Source: Amycolatopsis bullii
Lineage (GTDB): Bacteria; Actinomycetota; Actinomycetes; Mycobacteriales; Pseudonocardiaceae
Assembly: GCF_014654205.1 (NCBI RefSeq)
Contig: NZ_BNAW01000039.1
Span: 1-64,000, forward strand
Length of the DNA: 64,000 bases
Direction of reading: 5' to 3'
In this document: piece by piece, positions 54,962 to 64,000 of the stretch
Position numbering within the stretch: the stretch's first letter is position 1
How the letters are laid out: every line of letters begins with the position of its first letter
Notes under the pieces: model-generated
What the model was told of the DNA's origin: nothing
What the model saw: only the letters and a program-made list of their open reading frames with translations
Database searches by the model: none
Position numbers and translations under genes: made by a program

Positions 54962-57769
54962 ATGAAAGTCCTTACGGTGGATACCGAAGTAAATCCCGAG
55001 CACCCCGCCAGCGGGGCTTCGGTACCGAAGCGTCCCGCCCCGCGGCTCCCCGGCCGCGAGCCCGAGCTCGGCCGCTTGACCGGTCTCTTCCCGGTCGTGC
55101 TGGACGGCACGGCCGCCAGCGCGGTGCTGGCCGGCGAGTTCGGCATGGGCAAGAGCGCCCTCCTGCGGACCACCGCGGCGCTGGCCGCGGACGCGGGCTT
55201 CACCGTCGCGATGGCCACCGGATCGCGGCTGGAGAGCCACCTGGCCGGCGGGGTCGCCCGTCAGCTGGCCGACGCGCTCGAGGAACCGGGCTCGCCGCCG
55301 CGCCCGCCCGTCGCCGAGCTGTGCGGGGCGGCCGGCGAGAGCGAAGCCCTCGACCTCTTCTTCCGGATCGTCCGCGACGCGACCGAGCGGGGTCCGCTGC
55401 TCCTCGGCATCGACAACATCCACCTGGCCGACGCCTGGTCCATGCGGTGCCTGGCCTACCTCCGCAGCCGCGTGCTCGACCTGCCGGTGCTGATCGTCCT
55501 GACGTCGGTCGTCGGCTACCCGCCGCACCGCGAGGTCGCGCTGCTGGACATGGTGGGGAGCACGCCGGTCACGATCACGCTGAACGGCCTCGGCGACGCG
55601 GCCGCGGCGGAGATCCTCGGCCTCGCCCCCGGGGACCTGGCCACCACCTGCCGCGAGGCGACCGGCGGCAACCCGGTGCTGCTGCAGGCGCTGCGGCCGC
55701 GGCTGCTGCCCGGCGCGGACCCGCACGAGCTCGGCTCGTCGCTGATCGGCCAGGTGCTCACCACCAGGGTGCAGGAGTTCCCGCACGCGCCGGCCATCCT
55801 GCACGCGGCGGCGATCCTCGGCGAGGACGCCGGTTTCGACCTGCTGGCCCGGCTGGCCGGCGTCGACGAGCTCGACGCGCTGCAGGCCATCGACACCCTG
55901 GTCCGGCTGCACGTGCTCAACAACAGCGACCAGCCGGCGCTGACCTACTCGTTCGTCCGCAACTCGCTGCTGAAGGACATGCCGCAGACCACGCGAGCGG
56001 TCAACCACTCCCGGGCGGCGAAGCTTCTGATGGAGGCGGGGGCGCCGCCCGAGCGCGTGGCCGCCCACCTGCTGGAAGCGACGTCGATCCGGATCCCGTG
56101 GGCGGTGGACGTGCTGCGGCTGAGCGCGCGCGACGCCGTGTTCTCCGGGCGGGCCGAGCTGGCCGCCCGGCACCTGCGGCGGGCGCTGGAAGAGCGGCTG
56201 ACGTCCGGACGCCGGATGGCCGTGCTGCTGCAGCTCGCGCACGCGGAGTTCCAGTTCGACCCGCCCGCCGCGGCCAAGCGGGTGCGGGAGGCCGTCGACA
56301 CGGTCGGCAACCGCGAGACGGCCGCGTACATCGCCACCGCGATGCTGCTGTCGCTCTGCGGCGGCCAGGACGCCCGGCTCGGGATCAGCGCGGCGGGCCA
56401 GATCGCCGCACGGCTCGACGCGGGTGGCCCGGACGCGGTGTGGCCGCTGCTGTGCATGACCTACCTCGCCGAGGCCGGCAGCAGGCTCGGGCCGCCCCCG
56501 GAGTTCCGCGACTTCGAGGAGCAGTGGGCGCCGCTGACCGACCCGGCGGCCCAGCGGAGCCGCTCGGCGCTGCTGGCGCTGGACGCCGTCCGCAGCGGCG
56601 AGTCGGCGCAGGAAGCCGTCGGGCACTTCGCCGACGCGCTGACCGGCGACGACGGCGACCTGTTCGAACAGCACTACTTCTTCACGCTGGCCACCGCGGT
56701 GCTCGCGGACGAGCCCGCGCACGTCGACCGGCTGTGCCGGGTCCTCGACGTCGAGCGCGAGCCCTGGGACGTGCACGTGCCGCACGGCGCGCTGCCCACC
56801 CTGGCCCGCGGGATCGCGCTGCAGGCCAGCGGCGACCTGCAGCGCGCGAGCGTCCACTTCGAATCGCTGCTGCGCCGCTTCGACGAGCGCGGCGGGACGA
56901 CGACCTGCCCGGTCGGCGTGCTGTGCGCGGCGAAGCTCGTCGAATGCTGGGTGGACCTGGGCCGCTTCGAGGCGGCGACGTCGCTGCTGGACCGGATGGA
57001 CTTCGTGGCCAGCCAGGGCCTGTTCACGCACACGTACCTGCTGTACGCGCGCGGGCGCCTGCGCGTGGCGACGGGCTACACGCGCTTCGGATTCGAGGAC
57101 CTGCTGAGCTGCGGCCGGCGCCTGGCCCACCACGGGATGCGCTTCCCGGGGTTCGTGCCGTGGCGCGCGCACGCGGCCCGGGCGGCGCTGGCGCTGGGCC
57201 AGACCGACGACGCGGCCCGGCTGGCCGAAGAGGACATCAACGCCTCGGCCCGCTGGGGCGCGGCCCGCCCGCTGGGCACGGCGCTGACGACGATGGGCCT
57301 GGTCCGCGAGGACGACGAGGCCGAGCGGGCGCTGCAGAAGGCGATCACGACGCTGCGCACGTCACCCTCGCGGCTGCAGCTGGCGACGGCGCTGACGGAG
57401 CTGGGCACGCTGCAGGCCCGGCACGGGCAGTCGGAGAAGGCGATCGAGACGCTGCGGCAGGCGGTGGAGCTGAGCGAGCAGTGCGGGGCCCGTCCGCTGG
57501 CCCGCCGCGCGGCGGAGGAACTGCGCTCGTCGCGGCGGGCGTTGACGCCGGCGAAGGACAACGAGCACGGGCTGACCCGGCAGGAGAACCGCATCGCGGT
57601 GATGGCGGCCCAGGGGCTGACCAACCGCGAGATCGCCACGGCGCTGCACCTGACGCGGCGGACGGTGGAGCTGCACTTGTCCGGGGCGTACCGCAAGCTG
57701 GGGATTCCCGGGCGGGCCGAGCTCGGCGGGGCGCTGGCGAAGTCTTCGCAGCGGGCGGACGGCCGCTGA
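54962..57769 (+). CDS. Large LuxR-family ATPase regulator (LAL type)
   Basis: 935 residues. P-loop GEFGMGKSALL (Lys near 64), Walker B-like LLLGIDNIHLAD, an AAA/STAND region to about 330, TPR-like helical repeats (about 400-840) and a C-terminal LuxR helix-turn-helix (LTRQENRIAVMAAQGLTNRE; HLTRRTVELHLSGAYRKL). Such regulators sense ligands through the repeats and often control secondary metabolism. The ATG lacks a Shine-Dalgarno sequence and has a TAGTCT box 13 bases before; an in-frame GTG at 54977 is possible. It lies 16 bp after the anti-sigma gene. Its target is unknown. Confidence 0.88.
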   Translation: MKVLTVDTEVNPEHPASGASVPKRPAPRLPGREPELGRLTGLFPVVLDGTAASAVLAGEFGMGKSALLRTTAALAADAGFTVAMATGSRLESHLAGGVARQLADALEEPGSPPRPPVAELCGAAGESEALDLFFRIVRDATERGPLLLGIDNIHLADAWSMRCLAYLRSRVLDLPVLIVLTSVVGYPPHREVALLDMVGSTPVTITLNGLGDAAAAEILGLAPGDLATTCREATGGNPVLLQALRPRLLPGADPHELGSSLIGQVLTTRVQEFPHAPAILHAAAILGEDAGFDLLARLAGVDELDALQAIDTLVRLHVLNNSDQPALTYSFVRNSLLKDMPQTTRAVNHSRAAKLLMEAGAPPERVAAHLLEATSIRIPWAVDVLRLSARDAVFSGRAELAARHLRRALEERLTSGRRMAVLLQLAHAEFQFDPPAAAKRVREAVDTVGNRETAAYIATAMLLSLCGGQDARLGISAAGQIAARLDAGGPDAVWPLLCMTYLAEAGSRLGPPPEFRDFEEQWAPLTDPAAQRSRSALLALDAVRSGESAQEAVGHFADALTGDDGDLFEQHYFFTLATAVLADEPAHVDRLCRVLDVEREPWDVHVPHGALPTLARGIALQASGDLQRASVHFESLLRRFDERGGTTTCPVGVLCAAKLVECWVDLGRFEAATSLLDRMDFVASQGLFTHTYLLYARGRLRVATGYTRFGFEDLLSCGRRLAHHGMRFPGFVPWRAHAARAALALGQTDDAARLAEEDINASARWGAARPLGTALTTMGLVREDDEAERALQKAITTLRTSPSRLQLATALTELGTLQARHGQSEKAIETLRQAVELSEQCGARPLARRAAEELRSSRRALTPAKDNEHGLTRQENRIAVMAAQGLTNREIATALHLTRRTVELHLSGAYRKLGIPGRAELGGALAKSSQRADGR

Positions 57770-57771
57770 GG

Positions 57772-59013
57772 TCAGCCCGCGAGACCGAGGCCCAGCCAGA
57801 GCGCGACGGTGGCCGCGGCCAGGCACAGCGGGGTGGTGAGCGCACCCAGGGCGTGGAAGGTCTTGAAGGAGGGCGGCTTCGGGAGCGTCCGGCGCCACAG
57901 CAGCGTGGCGAGTGAGCCGAGGTAGCTCACGTTCGGGCCGATGTTGACGCCGAGCAGCACCGCCAGCAGCACGCCCGGCGCCGGGTGCGGGCCCAGCACC
58001 GACAGCAGGATGAGCGTGGCCGGGAGGTTGTTGACCAGGTTGGCCAGCAAGGCGGCCACCCCGGCCGCGACCAGCAGGTCGACCAGGCCCGTCGACGTCG
58101 GCAGGAGATCGCGCAGCACGCCGCCGAGCACGTGCTCCGACACGGCTTCGACCACGACGGCCAGGCCCAGCACGAACAGGCACAGCTGCGGCGCCGCCTC
58201 GGTGACCAGCTGCCACGGCCGGATCTTGCCCTGCGCAACGGCACGCACGCCGAGGATGAGCGCGGCCAGCGCGGCGATCCACCCCGGCTCGACGTGCCCG
58301 AGCTGCCCGACGGCGAACCCGGCGAGCGTCAGACCGAGGACGACCAGGGCGAAGGTCGGCGTCTCGAGGTGCTGCCGCGGTTCCGGCGTCTCGCGCGGGC
58401 GCAGGTCGGCCTTGAAGAACCACAGGAACACGGCCAGCTCTAGACCGATCGTGACGAGCCACGGCAGAGCCATCAGCGCGGTGAACCCGGCGAACGTCAG
58501 CCCGGACGCGGCGAAGGCGAGCAGGTTCGTCAGGTTGGAGACGGGCAGCAGGGTCGACGCCGAGTTGGCCAGGTGCGCGCAGGCGTAGACGTGCGGCCGC
58601 GCGGGGAGTTCGAGGCTGGTGGCGGTGGCGAGGACGACCGGCGTGAGCAGGACGACGGTGGCGTCCAGGCTGAGGATCGCGGTGACCCCCGCCGCGGCGG
58701 CGAAGGTGAGGACGAGCAGCCGCCGCGGACGCCCGTGGCAGGCCTCGGCGAGCCGGTTGCCGAGCCAGCTGAAGACGCCGTCGACACTGGCCAAAAAGGA
58801 CAGAAGGAGAATGGCGGCCAGAAAGCCCAGGGTGGGCAGGATTTCCACGGCCCGCTCCCCGGCGGCGGCCGGATGCACGAGGCCGAGAAGAAGGGCGACG
58901 CCGGCGGCCGGAACGGCGGCGACGGCTTCCGGCCACCCCCGCGGCCGGACGATGGCGAAGACGAGCACACCGGCCAGGAGCAGCAGGCCGGCCCCGCCCG
59001 CGAGGAGGTTCAC
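57772..59013 (-). CDS. ArsB/NhaD-superfamily ion transporter
   Basis: 413 residues with about eleven TM helices. Two inverted halves with signature loops: ANSASTLLPVSNLTN in the first and LVNNLPATLILLS plus GVNIGPNVSYLGSLAT in the second. The family includes arsenite, Na+/H+ and dicarboxylate transporters; the GPN..YLGSLATLLW motif favours the arsenite-permease group. No arsR or arsC is nearby, so the substrate is uncertain. GTG start with TAGCGT six bases upstream. Confidence 0.85.
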   Translation of the reverse strand: MNLLAGGAGLLLLAGVLVFAIVRPRGWPEAVAAVPAAGVALLLGLVHPAAAGERAVEILPTLGFLAAILLLSFLASVDGVFSWLGNRLAEACHGRPRRLLVLTFAAAAGVTAILSLDATVVLLTPVVLATATSLELPARPHVYACAHLANSASTLLPVSNLTNLLAFAASGLTFAGFTALMALPWLVTIGLELAVFLWFFKADLRPRETPEPRQHLETPTFALVVLGLTLAGFAVGQLGHVEPGWIAALAALILGVRAVAQGKIRPWQLVTEAAPQLCLFVLGLAVVVEAVSEHVLGGVLRDLLPTSTGLVDLLVAAGVAALLANLVNNLPATLILLSVLGPHPAPGVLLAVLLGVNIGPNVSYLGSLATLLWRRTLPKPPSFKTFHALGALTTPLCLAAATVALWLGLGLAG

Positions 59014-59019
59014 GCGTTC

Positions 59020-59025
59020 ACGCTA
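59020..59025 (-). promoter_or_regulatory. -10 box for leaderless ArsB-like gene
   Basis: TAGCGT ends six bases before the GTG at 59013, with no Shine-Dalgarno sequence. Confidence 0.45.
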
Positions 59026-59174
59026 ACTGCGCCCGGTTTCTGTCGGTGCCACCGGGTAGCGTGGAAACCGGGGGGCGCCCCCGCGGGCGGGAGTCCGAAG
59101 TGGACTTCGCGGGCGAAAGCGCCGCCGCGTGACCAGAGCGGATCCGGCCCCGGTCACGCCGGTTCCGGGGTCGA

Positions 59175-60917
59175 TCAGCTGGGCATCGTGATGGTCTGGC
59201 CCGGCTTCATCGTCGCGCCGCAGTCGTCGAGCGGGCCGCCGAAGCGGTCGGCCGCCACGGCCGGGATCGTCTTCGCCGCGTAGTCCTGGGCCGCCTTCAG
59301 CTTGGCCGGGTCCGTCACCGCGTCGCGGCGGACCCAGTCGCCGTTGCGGAGGCCCTCGATCGGCGACGAATAGATCAGCACGTAGTCGCGGTCCAAGCGC
59401 GGGTCCAGCGCGATGCCGTTGCCCGCCGCCCAGGGGCCCCACGAGTGGATGAACGTCGGCTTGACCGTGTCGAACACGTAGTTGCGCAGGCCGGCCAGGT
59501 CGTTGTCGTGCACCAGATCGGCGATCGGCTTGTTGACCAGGCCCGCCATGTCGACCAGCTCGAGCCGGCTGGTCATCGACGAACCGCCGAGGTCCGGCAG
59601 CAGCAGCGACGCCTTCTGCAGGCCGAGGATGTCGGCGTAGGTGTTGAAGCCGCGGCCGAAGCGGTCGGCCACCAGGCACGCCGTGATGTTCGGGTTCTTC
59701 GCGAACTTGTCCGCCGCGGCCGCGAACCCGACCGCCGACGGGACGAACGCGCCCACCAGCACCACGACGACGCCGACGCGCAGCAGCGCCTGCCGGTGGC
59801 GCAGCAGCTCACCGGCCGACAGCGTGCCCGCGATGACCGCCAGCGGCCAGATCGGGCTGGCGAACCGGTGCTGGTACATCCAGTCGGCGACCATCACGCC
59901 GTACGCGACGATCCCGAGCCCCAGCGGCACCAGCAGCGCGATCAGCGGACGCCGCCACGGCGCCTTGACCAGCGCGAACACGATCACCAGCGCGAGCGCG
60001 ATGACACCGGCCCAGCCCGCGTAGCCGACCAGCTCGAACGGCCGCTTCACCGCGTCGATCCCGGGCAGGCCCTGCTGCTTGGCCACCGACGGGTTGGCCA
60101 GCAGCCGCCCGAACTCCGAGTGCCGCCACACGACGTACGCGCCGAACGGCACGGCGAACGCCGCCACCGACAGCAGCGCGAGCCGGAAGCTCTTCCAGAA
60201 CAACCCCGAACGCAGTAGGAACAGCGCCGCCAGCGGGTACGCGCCCGCGTAGATCAGGCCTTCCGGGCGGGTCAGCGCCGCGAACGCCACCATGACCCCG
60301 GCCCACAGCGCGACCTTCGGCGTCAGCAGCTTGTCGCGCTGCACCGACACGAACAGCGTCACACCCAGCGTGACGACGGCGAACGCGAACAGCGAGTTCT
60401 CCAGGCCGGAGACGACCCAGATGACGTACGACGGGATCGTCGCCAGCGTGAGGCCGACGACCAGGGTGGCCAGCCAGGCGAAGCGGGTGAAGATCTGCTT
60501 CGCGGCGATGTAGCAAGCCGTCAGGACGCCGCCGGTGAACAGCAGGCCCAGCGCCTTCGGGAACAGCACGTAGTCCGGGATGCCGAAGAGCGCGCCGTGG
60601 TCGAAGAGGCCGACGAGCTTGCCGAGGCCGAGCAGCACCATCCACGTCGGGTCAGAGAAGCCCTCGACCGGCGGGGCGCCCGGCTGCAGCACCGGGCCGA
60701 GGCCGTCGGCGAAGCTGCGGGCGTAGGAGAAGGTGATGGCGGCGTCGTCGACGATCCAGTGGCCGTAGCGGGTCGCGTGGACGGCGACGGCCGCGACGCC
60801 GGCGAGCACCGCCAGCACCGGTGCCAGCCGCGCGCCCCAGCCGCGGGTGGCCGTGGTGGTGGCCGGGTCCTCGGGGACGTCGCTCGGGGAGGTCTCGGTG
60901 AGTGCGCTAGCCGTCAT
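59175..60917 (-). CDS. GT-C family membrane glycosyltransferase, arabinofuranosyltransferase-like
   Basis: 580 residues. Around ten TM helices (about 35-430). The first extracytoplasmic loop carries the Asp pair of GT-C enzymes (VDDAAITFSYARSFADGLG) and the family phrase VEGFSDPTWMVLLGL, also seen in AftB-type arabinosyltransferases. A soluble C-terminal domain (about 430-580) follows. It should use a polyprenyl-phosphate sugar to decorate a wall polysaccharide outside the membrane. Donor and acceptor are not decided by sequence. I chose the ATG at 60917; the frame upstream has no family sequence. Confidence 0.82.
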   Translation of the reverse strand: MTASALTETSPSDVPEDPATTTATRGWGARLAPVLAVLAGVAAVAVHATRYGHWIVDDAAITFSYARSFADGLGPVLQPGAPPVEGFSDPTWMVLLGLGKLVGLFDHGALFGIPDYVLFPKALGLLFTGGVLTACYIAAKQIFTRFAWLATLVVGLTLATIPSYVIWVVSGLENSLFAFAVVTLGVTLFVSVQRDKLLTPKVALWAGVMVAFAALTRPEGLIYAGAYPLAALFLLRSGLFWKSFRLALLSVAAFAVPFGAYVVWRHSEFGRLLANPSVAKQQGLPGIDAVKRPFELVGYAGWAGVIALALVIVFALVKAPWRRPLIALLVPLGLGIVAYGVMVADWMYQHRFASPIWPLAVIAGTLSAGELLRHRQALLRVGVVVVLVGAFVPSAVGFAAAADKFAKNPNITACLVADRFGRGFNTYADILGLQKASLLLPDLGGSSMTSRLELVDMAGLVNKPIADLVHDNDLAGLRNYVFDTVKPTFIHSWGPWAAGNGIALDPRLDRDYVLIYSSPIEGLRNGDWVRRDAVTDPAKLKAAQDYAAKTIPAVAADRFGGPLDDCGATMKPGQTITMPS

Positions 60918-61101
60918 GTCCTCGTCACTGTTCCGCCCGCAGGCTTCTGCCGGTGGGATACGCGCGAGCTGGCGCCCCCTGACTGGGTCGATCTTGCCGA
61001 CCCGCCACCGCGGCGACGCGGTCGAGACACTGTAGCCAATACCCCATCCGGGGTCCGCCACGCGTCGGGGTTGAGCGTGATCCAACCCACATTTTCGCCG
61101 G

Positions 61102-62379
61102 TCAGACCAGGTGCGAAGTGTCGTTGACGAGACGGACCGAAGCGTTCCCGTCCGGGTAGAACTCGACGATCGACAGCGACGCCAGGTCCAGGTGCAGGCG
61201 GAACAGCAGCTGCGGACCGGCGTCGAGGCCCATCCGGAGCAGGGTCTTGATCGGCGTCACGTGGCTGACCAGCACCAACGTCTTGCCACCGTGCTCGGCG
61301 ATGAGCTCGTCGCGGGCCTTGCGGACGCGCCGGTGGACGACGTCGAAGCTCTCCCCGCCGGGCGGCGGCACCGAGCTGTCGCCCAGCCAGGAGCGGTGCA
61401 GGTCCGGGTCGCGGTCGGCCGCCTCGGCGAACGTCAGGCCTTCCCACTCGCCGAAGTCGGTCTCGATCAGGCCGGGGTGGGTCTCGACGCGGCCGCCGAG
61501 CGCGTCGGCGACGGCCTGCGCGGTCTGCTTCGTGCGGGTGAGCGGCGAGGAGATGATCGGGACGGCCTCGCCGTCGATGACCAGCCCGTCCATCGCGGCC
61601 AGCCGCTTCGCCGCCGCGGCGGCCTGCGTGCGGCCCAGCTCGGTCAATGGGACGTCGCCGCGGCCGGAGTAGCGCCGCAGCGCCGACATCTCGGTCTGGC
61701 CGTGGCGCAGCAGGAGCAGCCGGGTCGGGGTGCCCTGGGCGCCGGTCCAGGCCACGGCCGTGCGGTCGGGCTTGCGGGTCGGCAGCTTCGGCTTGGCGAC
61801 CGGGTCGGCGGGGGCGCCGGTGACGGGGTCCACGGCTGCGCCGGTCTTCGCGGCGGCCGCGGTCCTTCCCGCCGGGCCGGGGCGGCCGGCGGCGGGCTTG
61901 CCGGTGGCCGCGTCCATGGCCTCGTTGGCCAGCCGGTCGGCGTGGGAGTTCTGCGCCCGCGGGATCCACTCGTACTTGACCCGGGAGAAGCCCGCGGCCA
62001 GTGCCTTGGCCCGCTCGGCCAGCGGCTGCATGTCCGGGTGCTTGATCTTCCAGCGCCCGGACATCTGCTCGACGACCAGCTTGGAGTCCATCCGGACGTC
62101 CACAGTGGACGCGCCCAGCTCGGCCGCGGCGGTCAGCCCGGCGATCAGGCCGCTGTACTCGGCGACGTTGTTGGTGACCACGCCGAGGCTTTCCTTGCGC
62201 TCGGCGAGGACGTCGCCGGTGGCGGCGTCGCGGACCACCGCGCCGTAGCCGGCTGGGCCCGGATTGCCCCGGGAGCCGCCGTCGGCTTCGACGACGACAT
62301 GCTTCGGGGGGTCCGTGGGGGCGGAGCCCCCCGGGCGGGGTGCGGGGGTTGCACCCCCCAAGACGACGTGCGAGGTCAC
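61102..62379 (-). CDS. RNase HI fused to a histidine phosphatase
   Basis: 425 residues. The N-terminal RNase HI domain has EADGGSRGNPGPAGYGAV and SNTVAE-like NVAEYSGL, with the acidic active-site residues in VEADGG, EYSG and NSHADRLAN. A linker of about 60 residues follows, then a phosphoglycerate-mutase-type phosphatase domain with LLRHGQTEMSALRRYSGR and the second His in SHVTPIK. The same fusion in M. tuberculosis (Rv2228c) combines RNA-hybrid cleavage with alpha-ribazole phosphatase activity. The first roughly 27 residues are encoded by a hairpin repeat. GTG start overlaps the upstream stop (GTGA). Confidence 0.92.
   Translation of the reverse strand: MTSHVVLGGATPAPRPGGSAPTDPPKHVVVEADGGSRGNPGPAGYGAVVRDAATGDVLAERKESLGVVTNNVAEYSGLIAGLTAAAELGASTVDVRMDSKLVVEQMSGRWKIKHPDMQPLAERAKALAAGFSRVKYEWIPRAQNSHADRLANEAMDAATGKPAAGRPGPAGRTAAAAKTGAAVDPVTGAPADPVAKPKLPTRKPDRTAVAWTGAQGTPTRLLLLRHGQTEMSALRRYSGRGDVPLTELGRTQAAAAAKRLAAMDGLVIDGEAVPIISSPLTRTKQTAQAVADALGGRVETHPGLIETDFGEWEGLTFAEAADRDPDLHRSWLGDSSVPPPGGESFDVVHRRVRKARDELIAEHGGKTLVLVSHVTPIKTLLRMGLDAGPQLLFRLHLDLASLSIVEFYPDGNASVRLVNDTSHLV
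62306..62357. repeat. Double-hairpin dispersed repeat, copy 3 (within RNase HI gene 5' end)
   Basis: First hairpin GGGGGGTCCG/CGGAGCCCCCC (62306-62315 with 62322-62332, one bulge), second GGGGTGC/GCACCCC (62337-62343 with 62351-62357). The architecture follows copies 1 and 2, with more divergence. It encodes a Gly/Pro/Ala-rich stretch before the RNase HI domain. Confidence 0.65.
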
Positions 62380-63113
62380 AGACCCGACTCCAGGGTCCGG
62401 ACCAGGATCGCGCCGCAGTTCTCGCACTGGATGACGTCGTCCTCCGGCGCGGCCTTGATTTCGTTGACGGTGTTGCGGTCGAGCTCGAGCTGGCAGGCAC
62501 CGCAGCGGCGGGCCCGCAGCAGCGCGGCTCCGATGCCCTTGTGCTCGCGGACGCGCTCGTAGAGCTTGAGCAGCGGCTCCGGGAAGCGCGGCACCAGCTT
62601 CTCGCGGTCTTCGGCGCGCCGCGCGCGGGTGGTGTCGAGGTCCTTGAACGCCTCGTCGCGGCGGGCGATCGCGGCGGCGACCTCGGCCTCGGCCTTGTCG
62701 ACCTCGGCGCCGGTGCGCTGCGCGTCCAGGCCGAGGGCCTCCCGCTGCTCCATCAGCTCCAGCAGGTCGTCTTCGAGCGCGCTCTGGCGGCGCTCCAGGG
62801 ACTGCAGTTCGTGCTCGATGTCGGTCATCTGCTTCGAGCTGACCGAGCCCGACGCCAGGAGCTTGCGGTCGCGGTCCTCGCGGGCGCGCACCGACTCGAT
62901 CTCCTTCTCCTGCCGGGCGATCTCGCGGTCGAGGTCGGAAGCGGCGGTCTCCACCGACACGAGCGCGTCGCGGCGCTCGCGGACGGTCTTCTCCCCCGCG
63001 TCGATCTCGGCCAGCTCGGGCAGGGTGCGGCGGCGGTGCGCGGTGCGCGAGAGCTCGGCGTCCACCTTGGCGAGCTCGAGCAACTGGCGCTGCACGGCGG
63101 GTTCGGCCTTCAC
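62376..63113 (-). CDS. Coiled-coil protein with C-terminal zinc ribbon (CT398/Rv2229c-like)
   Basis: 245 residues. A long antiparallel coiled coil (about 5-185) rich in Glu, Arg and Ala is followed by a C4 zinc ribbon with CxxC pairs (RRCGACQLEL and CENCGAIL). The family sits upstream of the RNase HI gene in actinobacteria. Its role is not settled; nucleic-acid binding has been proposed. I chose the GTG at 63113 with an AGAGGAG ribosome-binding site. Its stop overlaps the RNase HI start (GTGA). Confidence 0.88.
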   Translation of the reverse strand: MKAEPAVQRQLLELAKVDAELSRTAHRRRTLPELAEIDAGEKTVRERRDALVSVETAASDLDREIARQEKEIESVRAREDRDRKLLASGSVSSKQMTDIEHELQSLERRQSALEDDLLELMEQREALGLDAQRTGAEVDKAEAEVAAAIARRDEAFKDLDTTRARRAEDREKLVPRFPEPLLKLYERVREHKGIGAALLRARRCGACQLELDRNTVNEIKAAPEDDVIQCENCGAILVRTLESGL

Positions 63114-63123
63114 GGTGCTCCTC

Positions 63124-63945
63124 TTAGCTAGATGTGCGCTCGGCGCGGACGGTCCACGGGTCGGTGCACCGCGTGGACACGTGAACGTCGACGTTACCCG
63201 CAAACGCCTGCGCCACGAGCGCCGAGGCTTGCCCGCACCAGGGCCACTCGCTGGCCCAGTGGGTCAGCCCGACCAGTGCGGGCACCGGGCCGCGGCCCGC
63301 GAGGTGCTCGCCGGCGGGGTGATGCCGCAGGTCCGCGGTGACGAAGGCGTCGACACGAGCCTCGGTGGCCTGCTTCAGGTAGGAGTCCCCGGCGCCGCCG
63401 GACACGGCGACGGTGCGGATCGGGCGGTCGGCGTCGCCCGCGCCGAGCACGCCGGGCACGGTCGCGGGCAGGGCGTCGGCGACGCGCTGCACGAAGGCCG
63501 CGAACGGCTCGGGCTCGGGCAGTTCGCCGATCCGGCCGATGCCGGTGACGCCGTCGGCTTTCGGCTCCAGGGGGCCGGTGACGCGGAGCCCGATCGCCTG
63601 GGCGAGTGCGTCCGAGACGCCGGGGTCGGCGGAGTCGGCGTTGGTGTGCGCGCAGTAGAGCGCGACGCCCTCGCGGATCATCCGGTGGACCAGCGCGCCC
63701 TTGGCGGTGTCGGCGGGCACGCCGTGCACACCGCGCAGCAGCAGCGGGTGGTGCGCGACGATCAGCTGCGCGCCGAGCTCGACGGCTTCGTCGACGGTCT
63801 CGGCGACCGGGTCGACGCAGAACAGCACGCGGCGCACGGGCTCGGCGGGGTCACCGCAGACGAGGCCGACGGCGTCCCACGACTCGGCGAGCGCCGGCGG
63901 ATAGGCCCGTTCGAGCACGGAGATGACTTCGGAAATGGCGCGCAC
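63124..63945 (-). CDS. Nif3/YbgI-family dinuclear-metal protein
   Basis: 273 residues. Metal ligands are in IVAHHPLLLRG and CAHTNADS near the N-terminus, with a later TADLRHHPAGEH and ending at a HWASEWP segment. The family carries a di-iron or di-zinc centre in a toroidal hexamer; some members are annotated as GTP cyclohydrolase type 2-like, without firm proof. Start is uncertain: the GTG at 63945 gives the usual beginning, while an ATG at 63978 lies 11 codons upstream. It is 10 bp upstream of the zinc-ribbon gene. Confidence 0.88.
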   Translation of the reverse strand: MRAISEVISVLERAYPPALAESWDAVGLVCGDPAEPVRRVLFCVDPVAETVDEAVELGAQLIVAHHPLLLRGVHGVPADTAKGALVHRMIREGVALYCAHTNADSADPGVSDALAQAIGLRVTGPLEPKADGVTGIGRIGELPEPEPFAAFVQRVADALPATVPGVLGAGDADRPIRTVAVSGGAGDSYLKQATEARVDAFVTADLRHHPAGEHLAGRGPVPALVGLTHWASEWPWCGQASALVAQAFAGNVDVHVSTRCTDPWTVRAERTSS

Positions 63946-63962
63946 GCGGTGATTTTCGCATG

Positions 63963-63968
63963 TACCCT
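63963..63968 (+). promoter_or_regulatory. -10 box for partial gene at right end
   Basis: TACCCT lies eight bases before an ATG at 63977 on the plus strand, the arrangement seen before other leaderless genes here. Confidence 0.3.
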
Positions 63969-63976
63969 CGCGGGCC

Positions 63977-64000
63977 ATGCGCCTTCGGTCCTTGCTCGGC
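63977..64000 (+). CDS. Possible 5' end of a gene cut by the window edge
   Basis: Eight codons, MRLRSLLG, with a TACCCT box upstream and divergent from the Nif3 gene. Nothing can be said about the product. Confidence 0.3.

Overview
The window is very GC-rich (roughly 70% or more), densely coded, and reads as a chromosome segment of an actinomycete. SecA2, an autonomous GlnA2-type glutamine synthetase, a two-domain LysX, a lipobox LppX/LprG-like protein, RNase HI/phosphatase and Nif3/zinc-ribbon genes in Mycobacterium-like order, and an SCO6745-family protein together suggest the Pseudonocardiales, most likely Amycolatopsis or a close relative. The genus is an inference. Many genes have a TANNNT box 6-8 bases before the start codon, which predicts leaderless mRNAs.

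Layout. 1-393: promoter and leader of an rRNA operon reading leftward out of the window. 394-22738: mostly housekeeping and envelope genes: secreted amidase, glnA2, MFS exporter, LppX-like lipoprotein, secreted peptidase, secA2, nadE, VOC protein, subtilase, ogt, DinB-like protein, lysX, panB, a CtaG-like protein, uppP and pip, the last behind an attenuator-like leader. 22826-34629: a polyamine/GABA island. An aldehyde dehydrogenase-potA-potD-potB-potC operon faces a FadR-type GntR gene that is followed by a free-standing Cache-domain sensor. Beyond these, a PucR regulator faces gabT and a succinate-semialdehyde-type dehydrogenase. Together they encode uptake of a polyamine and the oxidation of aminobutyraldehyde and GABA toward succinate. 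34687-38396: small protein, metal-receptor-like protein, RNB nuclease, and a CooC/MinD-type ATPase behind a Zur-like box.

38428-48909: a seven-gene leftward operon resembling the core of a Gram-positive type IV secretion/conjugation machine: small pilin-like membrane protein, PrgI/TcpE-like protein, VirB4-like ATPase, VirB6/TrbL-like channel, VirB8/TcpC-like protein, NlpC/P60 plus lytic hydrolase, and a 994-residue mostly disordered protein. No relaxase, coupling protein or integrase is visible, so its cargo is unknown. This is the best candidate for an undescribed system.

49363-57769: SCO6745-family protein, 21-bp-period repeat arrays, RNase P RNA, an FAD reductase coupled to a cytochrome b-ferredoxin fusion, a DUF4142 protein, a perfect Crp/GlxR-type site, an ECF sigma factor with a shortened anti-sigma factor, and a large LuxR-family ATPase regulator. 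57772-64000: ArsB/NhaD-type transporter, GT-C glycosyltransferase, and the rnhA/phosphatase-zinc ribbon-nif3 operon, ending in the start of one further gene.

Two repeat families run through the window. One is a roughly 50-bp double-hairpin element embedded in three genes (potA 3' end, anti-sigma gene, RNase HI gene 5' end) with a compensatory base change. The other is a palindromic 21-bp-period array at 13821 and 50360.
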